Numbered from the stretch's first letter, positions 1-9,786 are shown. The stretch is 64,000 nucleotides of DNA from Pseudarthrobacter sp. PS3-L1 (GCF_030063285.1 NZ_JASISU010000001.1:558001-622000), one strand, 5' to 3'. Notes: generated by a model from the letters alone, not told the origin. Numbers and translations are program-made.

Positions 1-282
1 CCGGGCAGTGCCTTGAAGCACCACTGACCATGCCTCGTCGGAGAGAATACCGTCCGTTTCGAAAAGCACTGTGGCATTAATGGTCAGCTGGGCAAGCTTG
101 TTGCCGGGGGCAGTTCGCAGGTACAGCATGCGCTGGTCGCTGATGTAGTTCACCGGAAAAATGTCTGTGTCACCTGAGACTGTCACCACCAGCCGGCCAT
201 GGCGGGTGTTGTCCAGGAGTTCCCAGGACTGATCGGGCGTCAGCTCCAGGACAGGGTTGCCGTTGTCATGGGAAAACATCAT
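1..282 (-). CDS. Pyridoxamine 5'-phosphate oxidase-like flavin-binding protein (partial, C-terminus outside window)
   Basis: Translating the reverse strand from an ATG at 282 gives 94 uninterrupted codons to the window edge, so the C-terminus is missing. The protein begins MMFSHDNGNPVLELTPDQSW and continues with a GRLVVTVSGDTDIFPVNY stretch, the split-barrel pattern of small actinobacterial PNPOx-like / F420- or flavin-dependent proteins (Pyridox_ox_2 type). These usually bind FMN, F420 or heme and reduce small substrates; a specific reaction cannot be assigned. Two ATGs are adjacent (282 and 279). It is divergent from the permease at 435. The family call rests on pattern only. Confidence 0.7.
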   Translation of the reverse strand, partial: MMFSHDNGNPVLELTPDQSWELLDNTRHGRLVVTVSGDTDIFPVNYISDQRMLYLRTAPGNKLAQLTINATVLFETDGILSDEAWSVVLQGTAR

Positions 283-434
283 GACTGAAGTCTCTTGCCA
301 GTGCCTGGACCGCGGAAGGGGCGAAGGTCCCGGATTTTGTTTACATCGTGGAAATGACGCCGTGACGCTCTGGTGTTCCGGGGTGGGTAGCTTCTGTCCG
401 AGAGCACATGCCGAACACTCAGGAAAGCGATCCC

Positions 435-2147
435 ATGACCCAGACCTCGCAGGGCAGAGAAGTATTAGATCAGGGCGGGTTACCACCCACGGATGCGCCG
501 CCGTCAGGGAAATCCAATGCAGATGCAATGAGCGCGGCCAAGGAGAGCCTGGAGGACTACACCCTCCGCTTTGCCCCGCGGTCATACCGGAAGTGGAGCG
601 CCGGGATCGTGGCTACCAGTGCGTTGGGCGGTATTGCCTACCTCGCCGACTTTGCCATCGGCGCCAATATTGGAATAGCGTGCGGAACCACCAACGCACT
701 GATCGGCATTGCCGTCGCGGCAGTCATCATCTTTGCCACTGGATTTCCACTGGCCTACTACGCTGCCCGGTACAACATTGACCTGGACCTCATCACCAGG
801 GGCTCGGGCTTCGGGTACTACGGCTCCGTCGTCACAAACGTCATCTTTGCGACTTTTACCTTCATCTTCTTCGCCCTCGAGGGTTCCATCATGGCCCAGG
901 GTCTGGAGCTCGGACTGGGGATCCCGCAGTGGATCGGCTATGCGGTGTCGACGCTCATTGTGATTCCGCTGGTGGTCTACGGCATGAGCACCCTGGCCAA
1001 GCTGCAGGTCTGGACAACGCCGCTGTGGCTGCTGCTCATGGTCATTCCCGTGGGATACCTGGTGCTCTCGCACCCGGAAAGCGTTGACAACTTCTTCGCG
1101 TTCACCGGCGCCACGGGCGACGGCGGACCTAACCTTGCCTCGGTCATGCTCGCGGCTGGCGTTTGCCTGTCCCTGATGGCGCAGATCGCCGAGCAGATCG
1201 ACTACCTGCGGTTCATGCCTCCACGCACGGCGGCCAACAGGGGGGCCCGGTGGCGGGCTGTAATCCTGGCCGGACCCGGGTGGGTCATCTTTGGTGCCAT
1301 CAAACAGATTGTCGGCATGTTCATTGCGATCTACCTCATTGCCAGCCTTGACCCGGCAGCCTCGGCCACGGCCAATGAACCGGTCCACCAGTTCCTGGGT
1401 GTGTACGAGGAAATGATGCCGGGCTGGCTGGCCATGACCCTGGCGGTGGTGCTGGTAGTCATTTCACAGATCAAGATCAACGTCACCAACGCCTACTCGG
1501 GATCGCTTGCCTGGACCAACAGCTTCACGCGGGTCACCAAGACATACCCGGGCCGCATGGTCTTCGTCGTGGTCAACCTGGCCATTGCCCTGGTCCTCAT
1601 GGAAGCGAACATGTTCGCGTTCCTCAACACCATCCTCGGCTTCTACGCCAACTGTGCCATGGCCTGGGTTGTCACCGTGGCCTCAGACATCACCATCAAC
1701 AAGTACATCCTGAAAATCTCACCCCGGGCCGCCGAGTTCCGCCGGGGCATGCTGTACGCCGTGAACCCTGTCGGCTTCGTCTCGATGCTGGTATCCGCAG
1801 GGGTGTCCATCGCCATGTTCTTTGGGGCTTTCGGTGCCGGGATCCAGCCCTACTCGCCAGTCTTCGCGGTAGGCCTGGCGCTGGTGCTGCCGCCGGTCAT
1901 TGCGGTACTGACCAAAGGCAAGTACTACCTTCGGCGTACCGATGACGGCATTGACCTCCCCATGCTCGACGCCGAGGGAAATCCCAGCGATGCCAAGCTC
2001 CTGTGCCATGTGACGGGCCTTGAGTTTGAGCGTCCGGACATGATCCGGTCGGCCCAGGACGGCCCCAACGGTGAACCACAGTACGTCTCGTCGCTGGCCC
2101 TCTCCACGGACAAAACAGGCAAGCTCATCCTCCCAGCCCAGCCCTGA
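435..2147 (+). CDS. NCS1-family nucleobase/cytosine-type permease
   Basis: A 570-aa integral membrane protein with about 12 hydrophobic segments and the NCS1 (purine-cytosine permease) pattern: an N-terminal DYTLRFAPRSYRKWS segment, a GANIGIACGTTN loop and a hydrophilic C-terminal tail of about 80 residues. NCS1 proteins are Na+ or H+ symporters for cytosine, purines, allantoin or hydantoins; the substrate cannot be read here. I chose ATG 435 because AGGAAAG at 421-427 lies 7 bases upstream; an in-frame ATG at 408 has no comparable site. The longer-than-CodB size and the polar tail (Asp/Gly-rich, about residues 490-570) are typical of actinobacterial members. It stands alone and ends at a clear terminator. 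Confidence 0.88.
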   Translation: MTQTSQGREVLDQGGLPPTDAPPSGKSNADAMSAAKESLEDYTLRFAPRSYRKWSAGIVATSALGGIAYLADFAIGANIGIACGTTNALIGIAVAAVIIFATGFPLAYYAARYNIDLDLITRGSGFGYYGSVVTNVIFATFTFIFFALEGSIMAQGLELGLGIPQWIGYAVSTLIVIPLVVYGMSTLAKLQVWTTPLWLLLMVIPVGYLVLSHPESVDNFFAFTGATGDGGPNLASVMLAAGVCLSLMAQIAEQIDYLRFMPPRTAANRGARWRAVILAGPGWVIFGAIKQIVGMFIAIYLIASLDPAASATANEPVHQFLGVYEEMMPGWLAMTLAVVLVVISQIKINVTNAYSGSLAWTNSFTRVTKTYPGRMVFVVVNLAIALVLMEANMFAFLNTILGFYANCAMAWVVTVASDITINKYILKISPRAAEFRRGMLYAVNPVGFVSMLVSAGVSIAMFFGAFGAGIQPYSPVFAVGLALVLPPVIAVLTKGKYYLRRTDDGIDLPMLDAEGNPSDAKLLCHVTGLEFERPDMIRSAQDGPNGEPQYVSSLALSTDKTGKLILPAQP

Positions 2148-2163
2148 GCCGAGTCCTGAGTTC

Positions 2164-2200
2164 AGCGGGCATCCCGGGGGAACCTGGGGTGCCCGCTTTT
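2164..2200 (+). terminator. Intrinsic terminator after the NCS1 permease
   Basis: AGCGGGCATCCC (2164-2175) pairs with GGGGTGCCCGCT (2186-2197) around a 10-base loop and is followed by TTT. It lies 17 bases after the permease stop, so it ends that transcript before the Old Yellow Enzyme gene. Confidence 0.8.
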
Positions 2201-2284
2201 CTATGACCCCCACCACAGCAAGGAATAGTTGCACGAGCGGGAAAGTTGTGGACTGTGAACCACATCCCCGCGAAAGGAACGCGC

Positions 2285-3355
2285 ATGCTGTTTTCCCCCC
2301 TGACCCTTGGTGAGCTTGAACTTCCCAACCGACTGGTTATGGCACCCCTGACCCGCGTCCGCGCCGGCAGCGATGGTGTCCCCAACGACATCATGGTGGA
2401 GCACTACCGCCAGCGCGCATCCCTTGGCCTCATTGTCAGCGAGGGTACCTTCCCCGCATTCGAAGGCCAGTCATACCCCGGCCAGCCTGGCCTGGTAACC
2501 GCTGAGCAGGTTGCAGGCTGGAAGAAGGTCACGGATGCCGTGCACGCCGACGGCGGCCGCATCTTCGCCCAGGTCATGCATGGTGGCCGTGTTTCCCACC
2601 CGGACATCACCGGCGGCCGCGAGCTGGTAGCACCCAGCGCCCTTGCCATTGACGGCGACGTCCGCACACCGCAGGGCAAGAAGCCGTACCCCGTTCCGCA
2701 CGCGCTGACCACAGATGAGCTCCCGGCCGTCATCCAGGAATTTGTGACAGCGTCGCGAAATGCGATTGATGCCGGGTTCGACGGCGTGGAACTCCACTCC
2801 GCCAATGGGTACCTGCTGCACGAGTTCCTTGACGCCTCCAGCAACGTGCGCACCGACAGCTATGGCGGCTCTCCGGAGAACCGCGCTCGCTTCGTCATCG
2901 AGACGGTCCACGCTGTCGTCGAGGCGCTGGGCGCAAACCGCGTAGGCATCCGCATCTCGCCCGAGCACCAGGTGCAGGGCATTGGCGAGACCGAGGTCGA
3001 TGAGGTTCAGGCCACCTACGCAACCCTCGTGGACACCATCGCTCCGCTGAACCTGGCGTACCTCAGCGTCCTGCACGCAGAGACGTCCGGCGAACTGGTC
3101 AAGGATCTCAAGTCACGCTTCAATGGTCCCTACCTGTTGAACTCGGGCTTCGGCGAGATCACCACCCGCGAGGAGGCCATGAGCCTGGTCGAGGATGGCT
3201 ACGCCGATGCCGTCGTGGTGGGCCGTCCCGCCATCGCCAACCCTGACCTGGCACGCCGCTGGCGCGAAAGCCTTCCGCTGAACGAACCTGATCCCACTAC
3301 CTTCTACGGTGAAGGTGCCAAGGGCTACACGGACTACCCCTTCTACGCCAACTAG
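2285..3355 (+). CDS. Old Yellow Enzyme-family NADH:flavin oxidoreductase
   Basis: A 356-aa TIM-barrel flavoprotein beginning MLFSPLTLGELELPNRLVMA. It carries the OYE signature HSANGYLLHEFL (the H-x-x-N pair that binds the substrate carbonyl or nitro oxygen), then RTDSYGGSPENRARF, and a C-terminal phosphate-binding VVVGRPAIANPDL segment. OYEs use FMN and NAD(P)H to reduce activated C=C bonds, nitroesters and other electrophiles in the cytosol. ATG 2285 is preferred over an upstream in-frame start at 2246 because AAAGGAA (2273-2279) precedes it by 5 bases and homologues begin at MLF. Monocistronic; the physiological substrate is unknown. Confidence 0.92.
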   Translation: MLFSPLTLGELELPNRLVMAPLTRVRAGSDGVPNDIMVEHYRQRASLGLIVSEGTFPAFEGQSYPGQPGLVTAEQVAGWKKVTDAVHADGGRIFAQVMHGGRVSHPDITGGRELVAPSALAIDGDVRTPQGKKPYPVPHALTTDELPAVIQEFVTASRNAIDAGFDGVELHSANGYLLHEFLDASSNVRTDSYGGSPENRARFVIETVHAVVEALGANRVGIRISPEHQVQGIGETEVDEVQATYATLVDTIAPLNLAYLSVLHAETSGELVKDLKSRFNGPYLLNSGFGEITTREEAMSLVEDGYADAVVVGRPAIANPDLARRWRESLPLNEPDPTTFYGEGAKGYTDYPFYAN

Positions 3356-3404
3356 AAGGCTTTCACAGCGCGCTGCACGGCATGTGCGGGGCACCGTGGA
3401 GACT

Positions 3405-3469
3405 CGGACGACGGCGGCTCCACCCCTCGCAGGCTGCGGCCGCGCGGGTGTTGGGGCCGCCGTCGTCCG
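3405..3469 (+). terminator. Long-loop hairpin with GACGACGGCGG core after the OYE gene
   Basis: CGGACGACGGCGGC (3405-3418) and its exact complement (3456-3469) form a 14-bp stem around a 37-base loop, between the OYE stop and the tex start. There is no U-tract. The same arm core recurs at 60770-60804 and 63112-63157, both directly after plus-strand genes. Confidence 0.5.
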
Positions 3470-3556
3470 TTAAGGCGGGAGCAGTGGCAGGTGTTGATCG
3501 CGTGGCGGGGGTGGTTAGGCACCTAGCTCCGGACACGCAGTGGAGATCGCGGGCAG

Positions 3557-6052
3557 GTGAGGCAAGATGTTGGAGTGACCTTTCAACTTTTGCCAGCAGA
3601 CCCAGTCCGCACAGCAGCAGCAATTCTTGACCAGATTGCCGGGGATCTGGGGGCGCATTCCTGGCAGGTAAAAGCCGCTGTCGAGTTGCTTGACGCCGGT
3701 TCCACAGTGCCGTTTATTGCCAGATATCGCAAGGAAGCCACCGGCACCCTGGATGACACACAGCTAAGGACACTCCAGGAACGGCTGACGTACCTGCGCG
3801 AAATGGAGGCCCGGCGCCGTGCTGTCCTGGAAGCCATCCATGGGCAGGGCCAGCTCACGGCCGCCCTGTCGGCGGGGATCCTGGCTGCGACCACCAAGTC
3901 TGCGCTGGAGGACCTGTACCTGCCATACAAGTCCAAGCGTCGGACCAAAGCCCAGATTGCGCGGGAATCCGGGCTGGAACCATTGGCGGATTTGCTGCTC
4001 CGCCACCCGGAGAACAGCCCGGAACGCGAGGCTTCGCGCTACGTTTCTGCCAGCAAGGGTGTTCCAGACATTGCCATGGCGCTGGATGGAGCGCGGTCCA
4101 TCCTGGTGGAACGGGTGGCCCAAGACCCGGATCTTGCCCAGGACCTGCGGGAACGCCTCTGGAAACAGGGCAGGCTGGTGTCCCGTGTCCGTAAAGGCAA
4201 AGACACGGACGGGCAGAAATTCGCTGACTACTTCGACTTTGCCCAGGTGCCGTCCGGGATGCCCTCGCACCGGGTTCTTGCCCTGTTGCGCGGGGAGAAG
4301 GACGGCGTCCTGGACCTGGCACTGGCAGAGGCCAATCCTGCTGATGCCGAGGACTTCGCAGTTGCCAGGCGCCGGTATGAATCTGCCGTAGGGCGGACCC
4401 TGGGAATATCCGATCGTGGCCGGCCAGCCGATGCGTGGCTGCAGCAGACTGCCCAGGTGGCCTGGCGCACGCGGCTCCTGGCCCGCCTTACTGCTGATCT
4501 GCGGAGCCGTATGTTCGGGGCTGCAGAAGACGAGGCCCTCCGGGTCTTTGCTGCCAACCTGCGCGATGTCCTGCTAGCCGCACCGGCTGGAAACCGCGCA
4601 ACCCTGGGCTTGGATCCGGGATTGCGCACCGGGGTCAAAGTGGCGGTGGTGGACGGTACCGGCAAAGTTGTGGCCACGGACACTGTGTACCCGCACGCAC
4701 CTGCACGTAAGTGGGATGCAGCGTTGGCAGCCCTGGTGGCCCGCGCGCAACGACACCGGGTGGAACTGGTAGCCATTGGCAACGGGACTGCATCGCGTGA
4801 AACAGACAAGCTTGCCGCTGAGCTCATCAAAGTGTTGCCGGACGCCGCCACCAAGCCGCTGAAGCTGGTGGTCTCTGAAGCTGGGGCCTCTGTGTACTCG
4901 GCGTCGGCGCTGGCAGCTGCCGAGCTCCCCGGGATGGACGTCTCGCTCCGCGGGGCTGTCTCCATAGCCCGGCGCCTACAGGATCCGCTGGCGGAGCTGG
5001 TCAAGATTGATCCCAAGTCAATCGGGGTGGGCCAGTACCAGCACGACATCACCGCATCCAAGCTGGACCGCAGCCTGGATGCGGTGGTGGAAGACTGCGT
5101 AAACGCGGTCGGCGTGGACGTCAATACGGCGTCCCCGGCCCTGCTCAGCCGGGTGGCTGGGGTCGGTCCGCTGCTCAGTGAAAATATTGTGGACTACCGC
5201 AATGAGCACGGACCCTTTACCCGGCGTGCTGAGCTGAAGAAGGTTCCCCGGCTTGGGGCAAAAGCGTTTGAACAGTGCGCTGGTTTCCTCCGGATTTCCG
5301 GGGGCGTTGAGTCCCTTGATGCCTCCAGCGTCCACCCTGAGGCTTACGCAGTGGCACGGCGGATCCTGGCCGCGGCAGGTGCGTCCAGTGCATCCAGGGC
5401 CGCCAGCGGTTCGCTGGCGGAACTGGACCCTGCCCTGTTCGTGGACGGCGGATTTGGGCTTCCCACCGTGCGGGACATCATTGCCGAGCTCGACAAGCCG
5501 GGCCGGGACCCGCGGCCGTCCTTCGCTGCAGCCACTTTTGCTGACGGAATCGAGAAAATCTCGGACCTGGTCCCCGGCATGGTGCTGGAAGGAACCGTCA
5601 CCAACGTGGCGGCGTTCGGGGCCTTCGTGGACATTGGTGTGCACCAGGACGGGCTCATCCACGTTTCCGCACTCTCGCACTCATTCGTCTCGGACCCGCA
5701 CACTGTGGTCAGGTCCGGTCAGGTGGTCCGGGTGAAGGTCATGGAGGCCGATCCTGCGCGGAAGCGGATTTCCCTGACCCTTCGCCTCGACGACGAACCC
5801 GGCACTCCTTCGCCTGCCAGCCGAACCCATGGCCAGCAGGACAGGGGTGGCTCGGCCCGGAAACCTGCTGCCGGCAGGCCGACGCAGCCGGGCGGTGGTG
5901 GCCAAGGCAGTCCAGGACAAAAAGGTGCAGGGCAAAAGAGTCCGGCACCAAAGAGCGCAGCACCAAAGAGCGCAGCACAGCAAAAAATGGGGCAGTCACC
6001 ATCTACGAATACGGCCATGGCAGAGGCGCTCAGGCGGGCTGGGCTGAGCTGA
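3557..6052 (+). CDS. tex: Tex family S1 RNA-binding transcription accessory protein
   Basis: An 831-aa protein with full Tex architecture: helical Tex_N (about 15-200, including YKSKRRTKAQIARESGLEPL), a YqgF/RNase H-like domain from about 349 (LGLDPGLRTGVKVAVVDG), a helix-hairpin-helix region at about 520-580 (VNTASPALLSRVAGVGPLL) and an S1 domain at about 669-745 (GMVLEGTVTNVAAFGAFVDI). The last 80 residues are low-complexity Gln/Lys/Ser/Ala with short direct repeats (PKSAA). Tex binds nucleic acids and is linked to transcription and stress tolerance. The start is uncertain: GTG 3557 and an in-frame GTG 3575 both lack a strong ribosome binding site. Confidence 0.93.
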   Translation: MRQDVGVTFQLLPADPVRTAAAILDQIAGDLGAHSWQVKAAVELLDAGSTVPFIARYRKEATGTLDDTQLRTLQERLTYLREMEARRRAVLEAIHGQGQLTAALSAGILAATTKSALEDLYLPYKSKRRTKAQIARESGLEPLADLLLRHPENSPEREASRYVSASKGVPDIAMALDGARSILVERVAQDPDLAQDLRERLWKQGRLVSRVRKGKDTDGQKFADYFDFAQVPSGMPSHRVLALLRGEKDGVLDLALAEANPADAEDFAVARRRYESAVGRTLGISDRGRPADAWLQQTAQVAWRTRLLARLTADLRSRMFGAAEDEALRVFAANLRDVLLAAPAGNRATLGLDPGLRTGVKVAVVDGTGKVVATDTVYPHAPARKWDAALAALVARAQRHRVELVAIGNGTASRETDKLAAELIKVLPDAATKPLKLVVSEAGASVYSASALAAAELPGMDVSLRGAVSIARRLQDPLAELVKIDPKSIGVGQYQHDITASKLDRSLDAVVEDCVNAVGVDVNTASPALLSRVAGVGPLLSENIVDYRNEHGPFTRRAELKKVPRLGAKAFEQCAGFLRISGGVESLDASSVHPEAYAVARRILAAAGASSASRAASGSLAELDPALFVDGGFGLPTVRDIIAELDKPGRDPRPSFAAATFADGIEKISDLVPGMVLEGTVTNVAAFGAFVDIGVHQDGLIHVSALSHSFVSDPHTVVRSGQVVRVKVMEADPARKRISLTLRLDDEPGTPSPASRTHGQQDRGGSARKPAAGRPTQPGGGGQGSPGQKGAGQKSPAPKSAAPKSAAQQKMGQSPSTNTAMAEALRRAGLS

Positions 6053-6070
6053 ATCGAAGGTCCCGGTCGA

Positions 6071-6076
6071 TAGAGT
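6071..6076 (+). promoter_or_regulatory. -10 box for a leaderless gamma-glutamyltransferase mRNA
   Basis: TAGAGT ends 7 bases before ATG 6084, placing the predicted transcription start on or next to the start codon. No recognisable -35 hexamer. Confidence 0.4.
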
Positions 6077-6083
6077 GGACCAT

Positions 6084-7895
6084 ATGACGTTCACCACACC
6101 GGCACCATTCACCACTCGCCCTACACTCCAGGGCACCTTCGGAATGAGTGCCTCCACACACTGGCTGGCCACTGCGACCGCGCAGGCTGTCCTGGAGAGA
6201 GGTGGCAATGCGTTTGATGCCGCCACAGCGGGGGCATTTGTGCTCCACGTGGTGGAACCCCACCTCAACGGCCCGGGCGGGGACCTGACGGCGATCTTCG
6301 CGACCGCAGCCCAGCCGGGAGATCCAGTAGTCCTGGTGGGTCAAGGACCAGCGCCGCGGCAGGCAACAGTTGAGCATTTCCGCCGCGAAGGGCTGGACTC
6401 CGTTCCTGGTGCAGGAGCCCTGGCTGCGGCTGTTCCTGGCGCTGTTGACGCCTGGCTGCTTTTGCTGCGGGACCATGGCACGTGGGAGCTTGGCGATGTC
6501 TTGGCCTTTGCGATCGGCTATGCCCGGGACGGACACCCCATGGTGGAACGTGTTGGCGCTACCATCGCCGCTGTTGCCGAACTTTTCCAGGAGCACTGGC
6601 CAACCTCGGCACGCCAGTGGATGCCGGACGGCATCGTCCCTGCCGCGGGTGAGCTGGTCACCAATGCCGCCCATGCGCGCACCCTGGACCGCTTGGTCGC
6701 TGCAGGTGCCGAGGCGGCAACCCGAAGGGACAGGATCGATGCGGCCAGGCGCGAATGGCGGCAGGGTTTCGTGGCACAGGCCATGGTGAAATCCGTACAG
6801 AGCCGCCACCGGCATTCGTCGGGGACCGAACACGCGGGTGTTCTCGGGCTTGCGGACATGGCCGAGTTTTCTGCCACCTACGAACCTGCTGTGACCCTGG
6901 ACTTCCGTGGACATCGCATTGCGAAGACCGGGGCCTGGGGCCAGGGCCCGGCTATGCTCCAGGCGCTGGCCATTCTTGACGGGTTCCCGGATGACCTGTT
7001 GGATCCAGGTACGGAAGCCGGAGCCCACACCATCCTGGAAGCCTTCAAGCTCGCGCTCGCCGACCGGGAGGCCTATTACGGGGATGCCGAGGTGCCGTTG
7101 GAGTACCTCCTTTCTGCGGAGTACGCTGCGCTGCGCCGGGAGCAGATCACCGAAACTGCTTCGCAGGACTTTCGGCCCGGCGTCGTTCCCGGCCACGAGC
7201 CGTTTGTCCCGCCGCTACGGACCGCTGATGCAATTCCTGGCAAGCACAAAGGAGTCGGTGAGCCCACCGTCGAAGCCGAGCAGGCCGTGGACGCGGATGG
7301 CGTAACCCGCGGTGATACCTGCCATATCGACGTCGTGGACAGGTGGGGCAACATGATCTCCGCGACCCCGTCCGGTGGGTGGCTGCAGTCGTCTCCCACC
7401 ATCCCGGAGCTTGGCTTCTGCCTGGGGACCAGGCTACAAATGACCTGGCTGGAGCCCGGGTCACCCTCGACCCTGGCGCCTGGGAAACGCCCCCGGACCA
7501 CCTTGACTCCAACGCTGGTGATGCGGGAAGGGGTTGCTGTCACGGCCTTGGGTTCACCGGGTGGCGACCAGCAGGACCAGTGGCAATTACCTTGGCTGCT
7601 GCGCACCATTGTCGGCGGATACACTGCCCAGCAGGCAATTGATGCGCCAACCTTCCACACAACATCCGTTCCGGGCTCATTCTGGCCGCGCACGTGGGAA
7701 CCGGGGGCGGCGGTGGTGGAGGACAGGTTGGGTGCGGAAGTGATCGACGGCCTTCGGCAGCGTGGCCACCGGATCACAAAAGCCGGTGACTGGGTGCTGG
7801 GACGGTTGTCCGCCGTCGAACGCGACCCCAGCACAGGGGTGCTCAGGGCGGCAGCGAATCCACGGGGTGCGCAAGGGTACGCTGCGGGCCGCTAA
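6084..7895 (+). CDS. Gamma-glutamyltransferase family protein
   Basis: A 603-aa Ntn-hydrolase of the gamma-glutamyltranspeptidase family. It has the N-terminal GGNAFDAATAGAFVLHVVEPH block and the autoprocessing site RGDTCHIDVVDRWGNMIS, in which Thr412 should be the nucleophile released by self-cleavage into large and small subunits. GGTs hydrolyse or transfer gamma-glutamyl groups. No signal peptide is visible, so this may be a cytosolic member acting on other gamma-glutamyl or acyl amides. ATG 6084 is preferred over GTG 6075 because of the TAGAGT spacing. Its stop overlaps the stop of the convergent gene by 4 bases. Confidence 0.88.
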   Translation: MTFTTPAPFTTRPTLQGTFGMSASTHWLATATAQAVLERGGNAFDAATAGAFVLHVVEPHLNGPGGDLTAIFATAAQPGDPVVLVGQGPAPRQATVEHFRREGLDSVPGAGALAAAVPGAVDAWLLLLRDHGTWELGDVLAFAIGYARDGHPMVERVGATIAAVAELFQEHWPTSARQWMPDGIVPAAGELVTNAAHARTLDRLVAAGAEAATRRDRIDAARREWRQGFVAQAMVKSVQSRHRHSSGTEHAGVLGLADMAEFSATYEPAVTLDFRGHRIAKTGAWGQGPAMLQALAILDGFPDDLLDPGTEAGAHTILEAFKLALADREAYYGDAEVPLEYLLSAEYAALRREQITETASQDFRPGVVPGHEPFVPPLRTADAIPGKHKGVGEPTVEAEQAVDADGVTRGDTCHIDVVDRWGNMISATPSGGWLQSSPTIPELGFCLGTRLQMTWLEPGSPSTLAPGKRPRTTLTPTLVMREGVAVTALGSPGGDQQDQWQLPWLLRTIVGGYTAQQAIDAPTFHTTSVPGSFWPRTWEPGAAVVEDRLGAEVIDGLRQRGHRITKAGDWVLGRLSAVERDPSTGVLRAAANPRGAQGYAAGR

Positions 7896-8998
7896 CCGGG
7901 AGGGCGCAGGAGGAACCCGGTCCGTCCGTAGCGCACGCCATTGATCTGGAGCTCAACGGCGTGCGCACCGGCATGGTAGCGGCGGGTTGTGATGGCGCGA
8001 AATGAGTGGGTCTTGGCTAGCTCCAGAGACGCGCCGGGGGCCACGACCCGTGACATCAGTTTGAAGGTCTTTCCTGTTTGCAGACCGTTGGCCTTGTTGT
8101 GGTGGACGATGTAGTCGATGGCCAGCGCAGCATCCGCCGAACCAACATTGCGCACAGTGGCGTGGAAGTCGATGCTGCCGCCAAACGGCACGTCAGACTG
8201 CGCCAGGGTAGGTCCGCTCACCGCCAGCGAGACCGCGCCGAACCCGAGTAGTTCCAGGGCGCCCTGGTCACCTTTTTTGATGAGGGTGCGGAGTCCATGC
8301 CGGACGACGCCGGGTGTTGTGGAGCCAGGATTGGCCAACCACCGACGCGCTGTCGTGACGACGAGTTTGGGATGGTCCCGGCTCAGGTCATTGAGGTGGT
8401 TGGCCACGGAACGACGAACGTAGTCGCTGTCATCGCGGTAAAGCGCATCAAGCAGCGCGATGGTGGCATCGGGGGATTCGAGCAGGGCCGGCACCCGCAC
8501 CGCCCAGGGCAGGTAGGGCCGGGTTCCCTCTGATGCCAACCGGCGAACATGGGGGTCGGGCGAGAGTGTCCACTGTCCTGCGATGGCCAGTGCACGCGGC
8601 AGGTTGTGGCGCAGCAGGGTACGGATGGCAAATTCCGAGGTCAGCCGAGGAGTCAGTTCCGCGAGGAGCCCCATGGAATCGTTGAACGAGGCGTCGGTAT
8701 TTTCTGCCACAGCCCGGTGTGCCACAGCGGCCGTGACCGGCCAGATCAACCAGCCCGTGAATTCAGCGGATCCGTGATGGACTGCCCGAACGGTCCGGGC
8801 CAAGGAATCATAGTCCCCAGGCAGATCCGCCAGCAGGGCATCGCGCAGGAGGTCCGCCCGCTCCCGGAGGGCAAGGGGTGAAAGCGACGCGGCTGCTTCA
8901 CGGAGATGGGGAAGGTCCACGGCCGGGAGGGCATCCTGGACGGTCCGGACTAGGGCGTTGGCTGCATCCAGCCCGAGTAGGTCATCGGCAAATGGCAT
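7892..8998 (-). CDS. AlkC-like DNA alkylation repair protein (HEAT-like repeats plus C-terminal beta domain)
   Basis: A 368-aa protein. Residues about 20-245 are helical repeats with the AlkC/AlkD-superfamily stretch ASEGTRPYLPWAVRVPALL and YVRRSVANHLNDLSRDHP. Residues about 255-368 form a beta-rich Ig-like domain (VRNVGSADAALAIDYIVHH). Bacterial AlkC glycosylases excise N3-alkylated bases, and the C-terminal Ig-like domain occurs in the AlkC-beta subtype. It is the last gene of a minus-strand operon (PEP-mutase-like, DUF2071, AlkC-like) with gaps of only 3 and 5 bases. Catalytic residues were not verified; fold and family call are by pattern. Confidence 0.78.
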   Translation of the reverse strand: MPFADDLLGLDAANALVRTVQDALPAVDLPHLREAAASLSPLALRERADLLRDALLADLPGDYDSLARTVRAVHHGSAEFTGWLIWPVTAAVAHRAVAENTDASFNDSMGLLAELTPRLTSEFAIRTLLRHNLPRALAIAGQWTLSPDPHVRRLASEGTRPYLPWAVRVPALLESPDATIALLDALYRDDSDYVRRSVANHLNDLSRDHPKLVVTTARRWLANPGSTTPGVVRHGLRTLIKKGDQGALELLGFGAVSLAVSGPTLAQSDVPFGGSIDFHATVRNVGSADAALAIDYIVHHNKANGLQTGKTFKLMSRVVAPGASLELAKTHSFRAITTRRYHAGAHAVELQINGVRYGRTGFLLRPPG

Positions 8999-9003
8999 AT
9001 TGG

Positions 9004-9783
9004 CTACAGGAACCGGGGTTTGCCGAACAGCGTGTAGACACCGGGGGAGTACAGCACCGAATCTGGCGGTCCGGGAACATCGAAACCAGCAGCGTGGAGC
9101 AGGGAATCGTCCAGGACGGTGGTTGTGGCGTGGAAGAGCGGCCAGGCCAGGTGCGTATTGGGGATGAATGCCGTGCGGCCGGCCACCACGCTGTGCAATC
9201 CGAAGCGCGCTGTCAGGTGCACCGACAGGGAGTCCTCGGCCATGGCATCAAAGTCGGGGATGACGGCAAAGTCGCTGCGGGCACCGCCACGGAAACGACG
9301 CACGGAATAGCCCACGGCCGCGCTGTTCGCCTGCGCTGGGAGATATGTGGCATGGGACCAGACATAGGGGATGCCCGCAGTGCGTGCTGCGAGGACAACG
9401 GCCAGTCGGGTGGCATCCAAGGTCACGAAGACAACTCCCCGGGTTCCGTCCGGCTCACGCGAATAGAGCCTGACGTTGATCTCGGTGAAGGTGCCAAAAT
9501 ACGGGATGCCGGGACCTGTGCCCAGGGACGCTTCCTGCATCTGGAAGCCAATGATTCCGACCCAGGCGGACCCATCAAAAACGTCTGGCACCACACCCGG
9601 GGGCATGTACCCGGCAGCCTGCTCCACGGAAATTCTCCAGTGCAGGAAAACCGCATCTTTCCACCGCTGGCCCATGATCACCGGTGCTGGAAGCGCCGGT
9701 GGGTTTGGCCACAGGTCTGCTGCGGAAATACGGTCAGTGTCAGTGGACACCGTTCGGCCGTCCTGCACTGGAGAGTCAGCCAC
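9004..9783 (-). CDS. DUF2071 (YqjF-like) protein
   Basis: A 259-aa protein of the DUF2071/YqjF family. It carries the VIMGQRWKDAVFLHWRI start of the domain (about 35-50), a VPDVFDGSAWVGIIGFQM block and the TEINVRLYSREPDGTRGVVF block; it ends with LYSPGVYTLFGKP. The family resembles acetoacetate decarboxylase-like folds, and its function is unknown. It sits between a PEP-mutase-like gene (3-base gap) and the AlkC-like gene (5-base gap), so it is cotranscribed with them. No signal peptide or membrane segment is visible. Confidence 0.85.
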   Translation of the reverse strand: MADSPVQDGRTVSTDTDRISAADLWPNPPALPAPVIMGQRWKDAVFLHWRISVEQAAGYMPPGVVPDVFDGSAWVGIIGFQMQEASLGTGPGIPYFGTFTEINVRLYSREPDGTRGVVFVTLDATRLAVVLAARTAGIPYVWSHATYLPAQANSAAVGYSVRRFRGGARSDFAVIPDFDAMAEDSLSVHLTARFGLHSVVAGRTAFIPNTHLAWPLFHATTTVLDDSLLHAAGFDVPGPPDSVLYSPGVYTLFGKPRFL

Positions 9784-9786
9784 GGG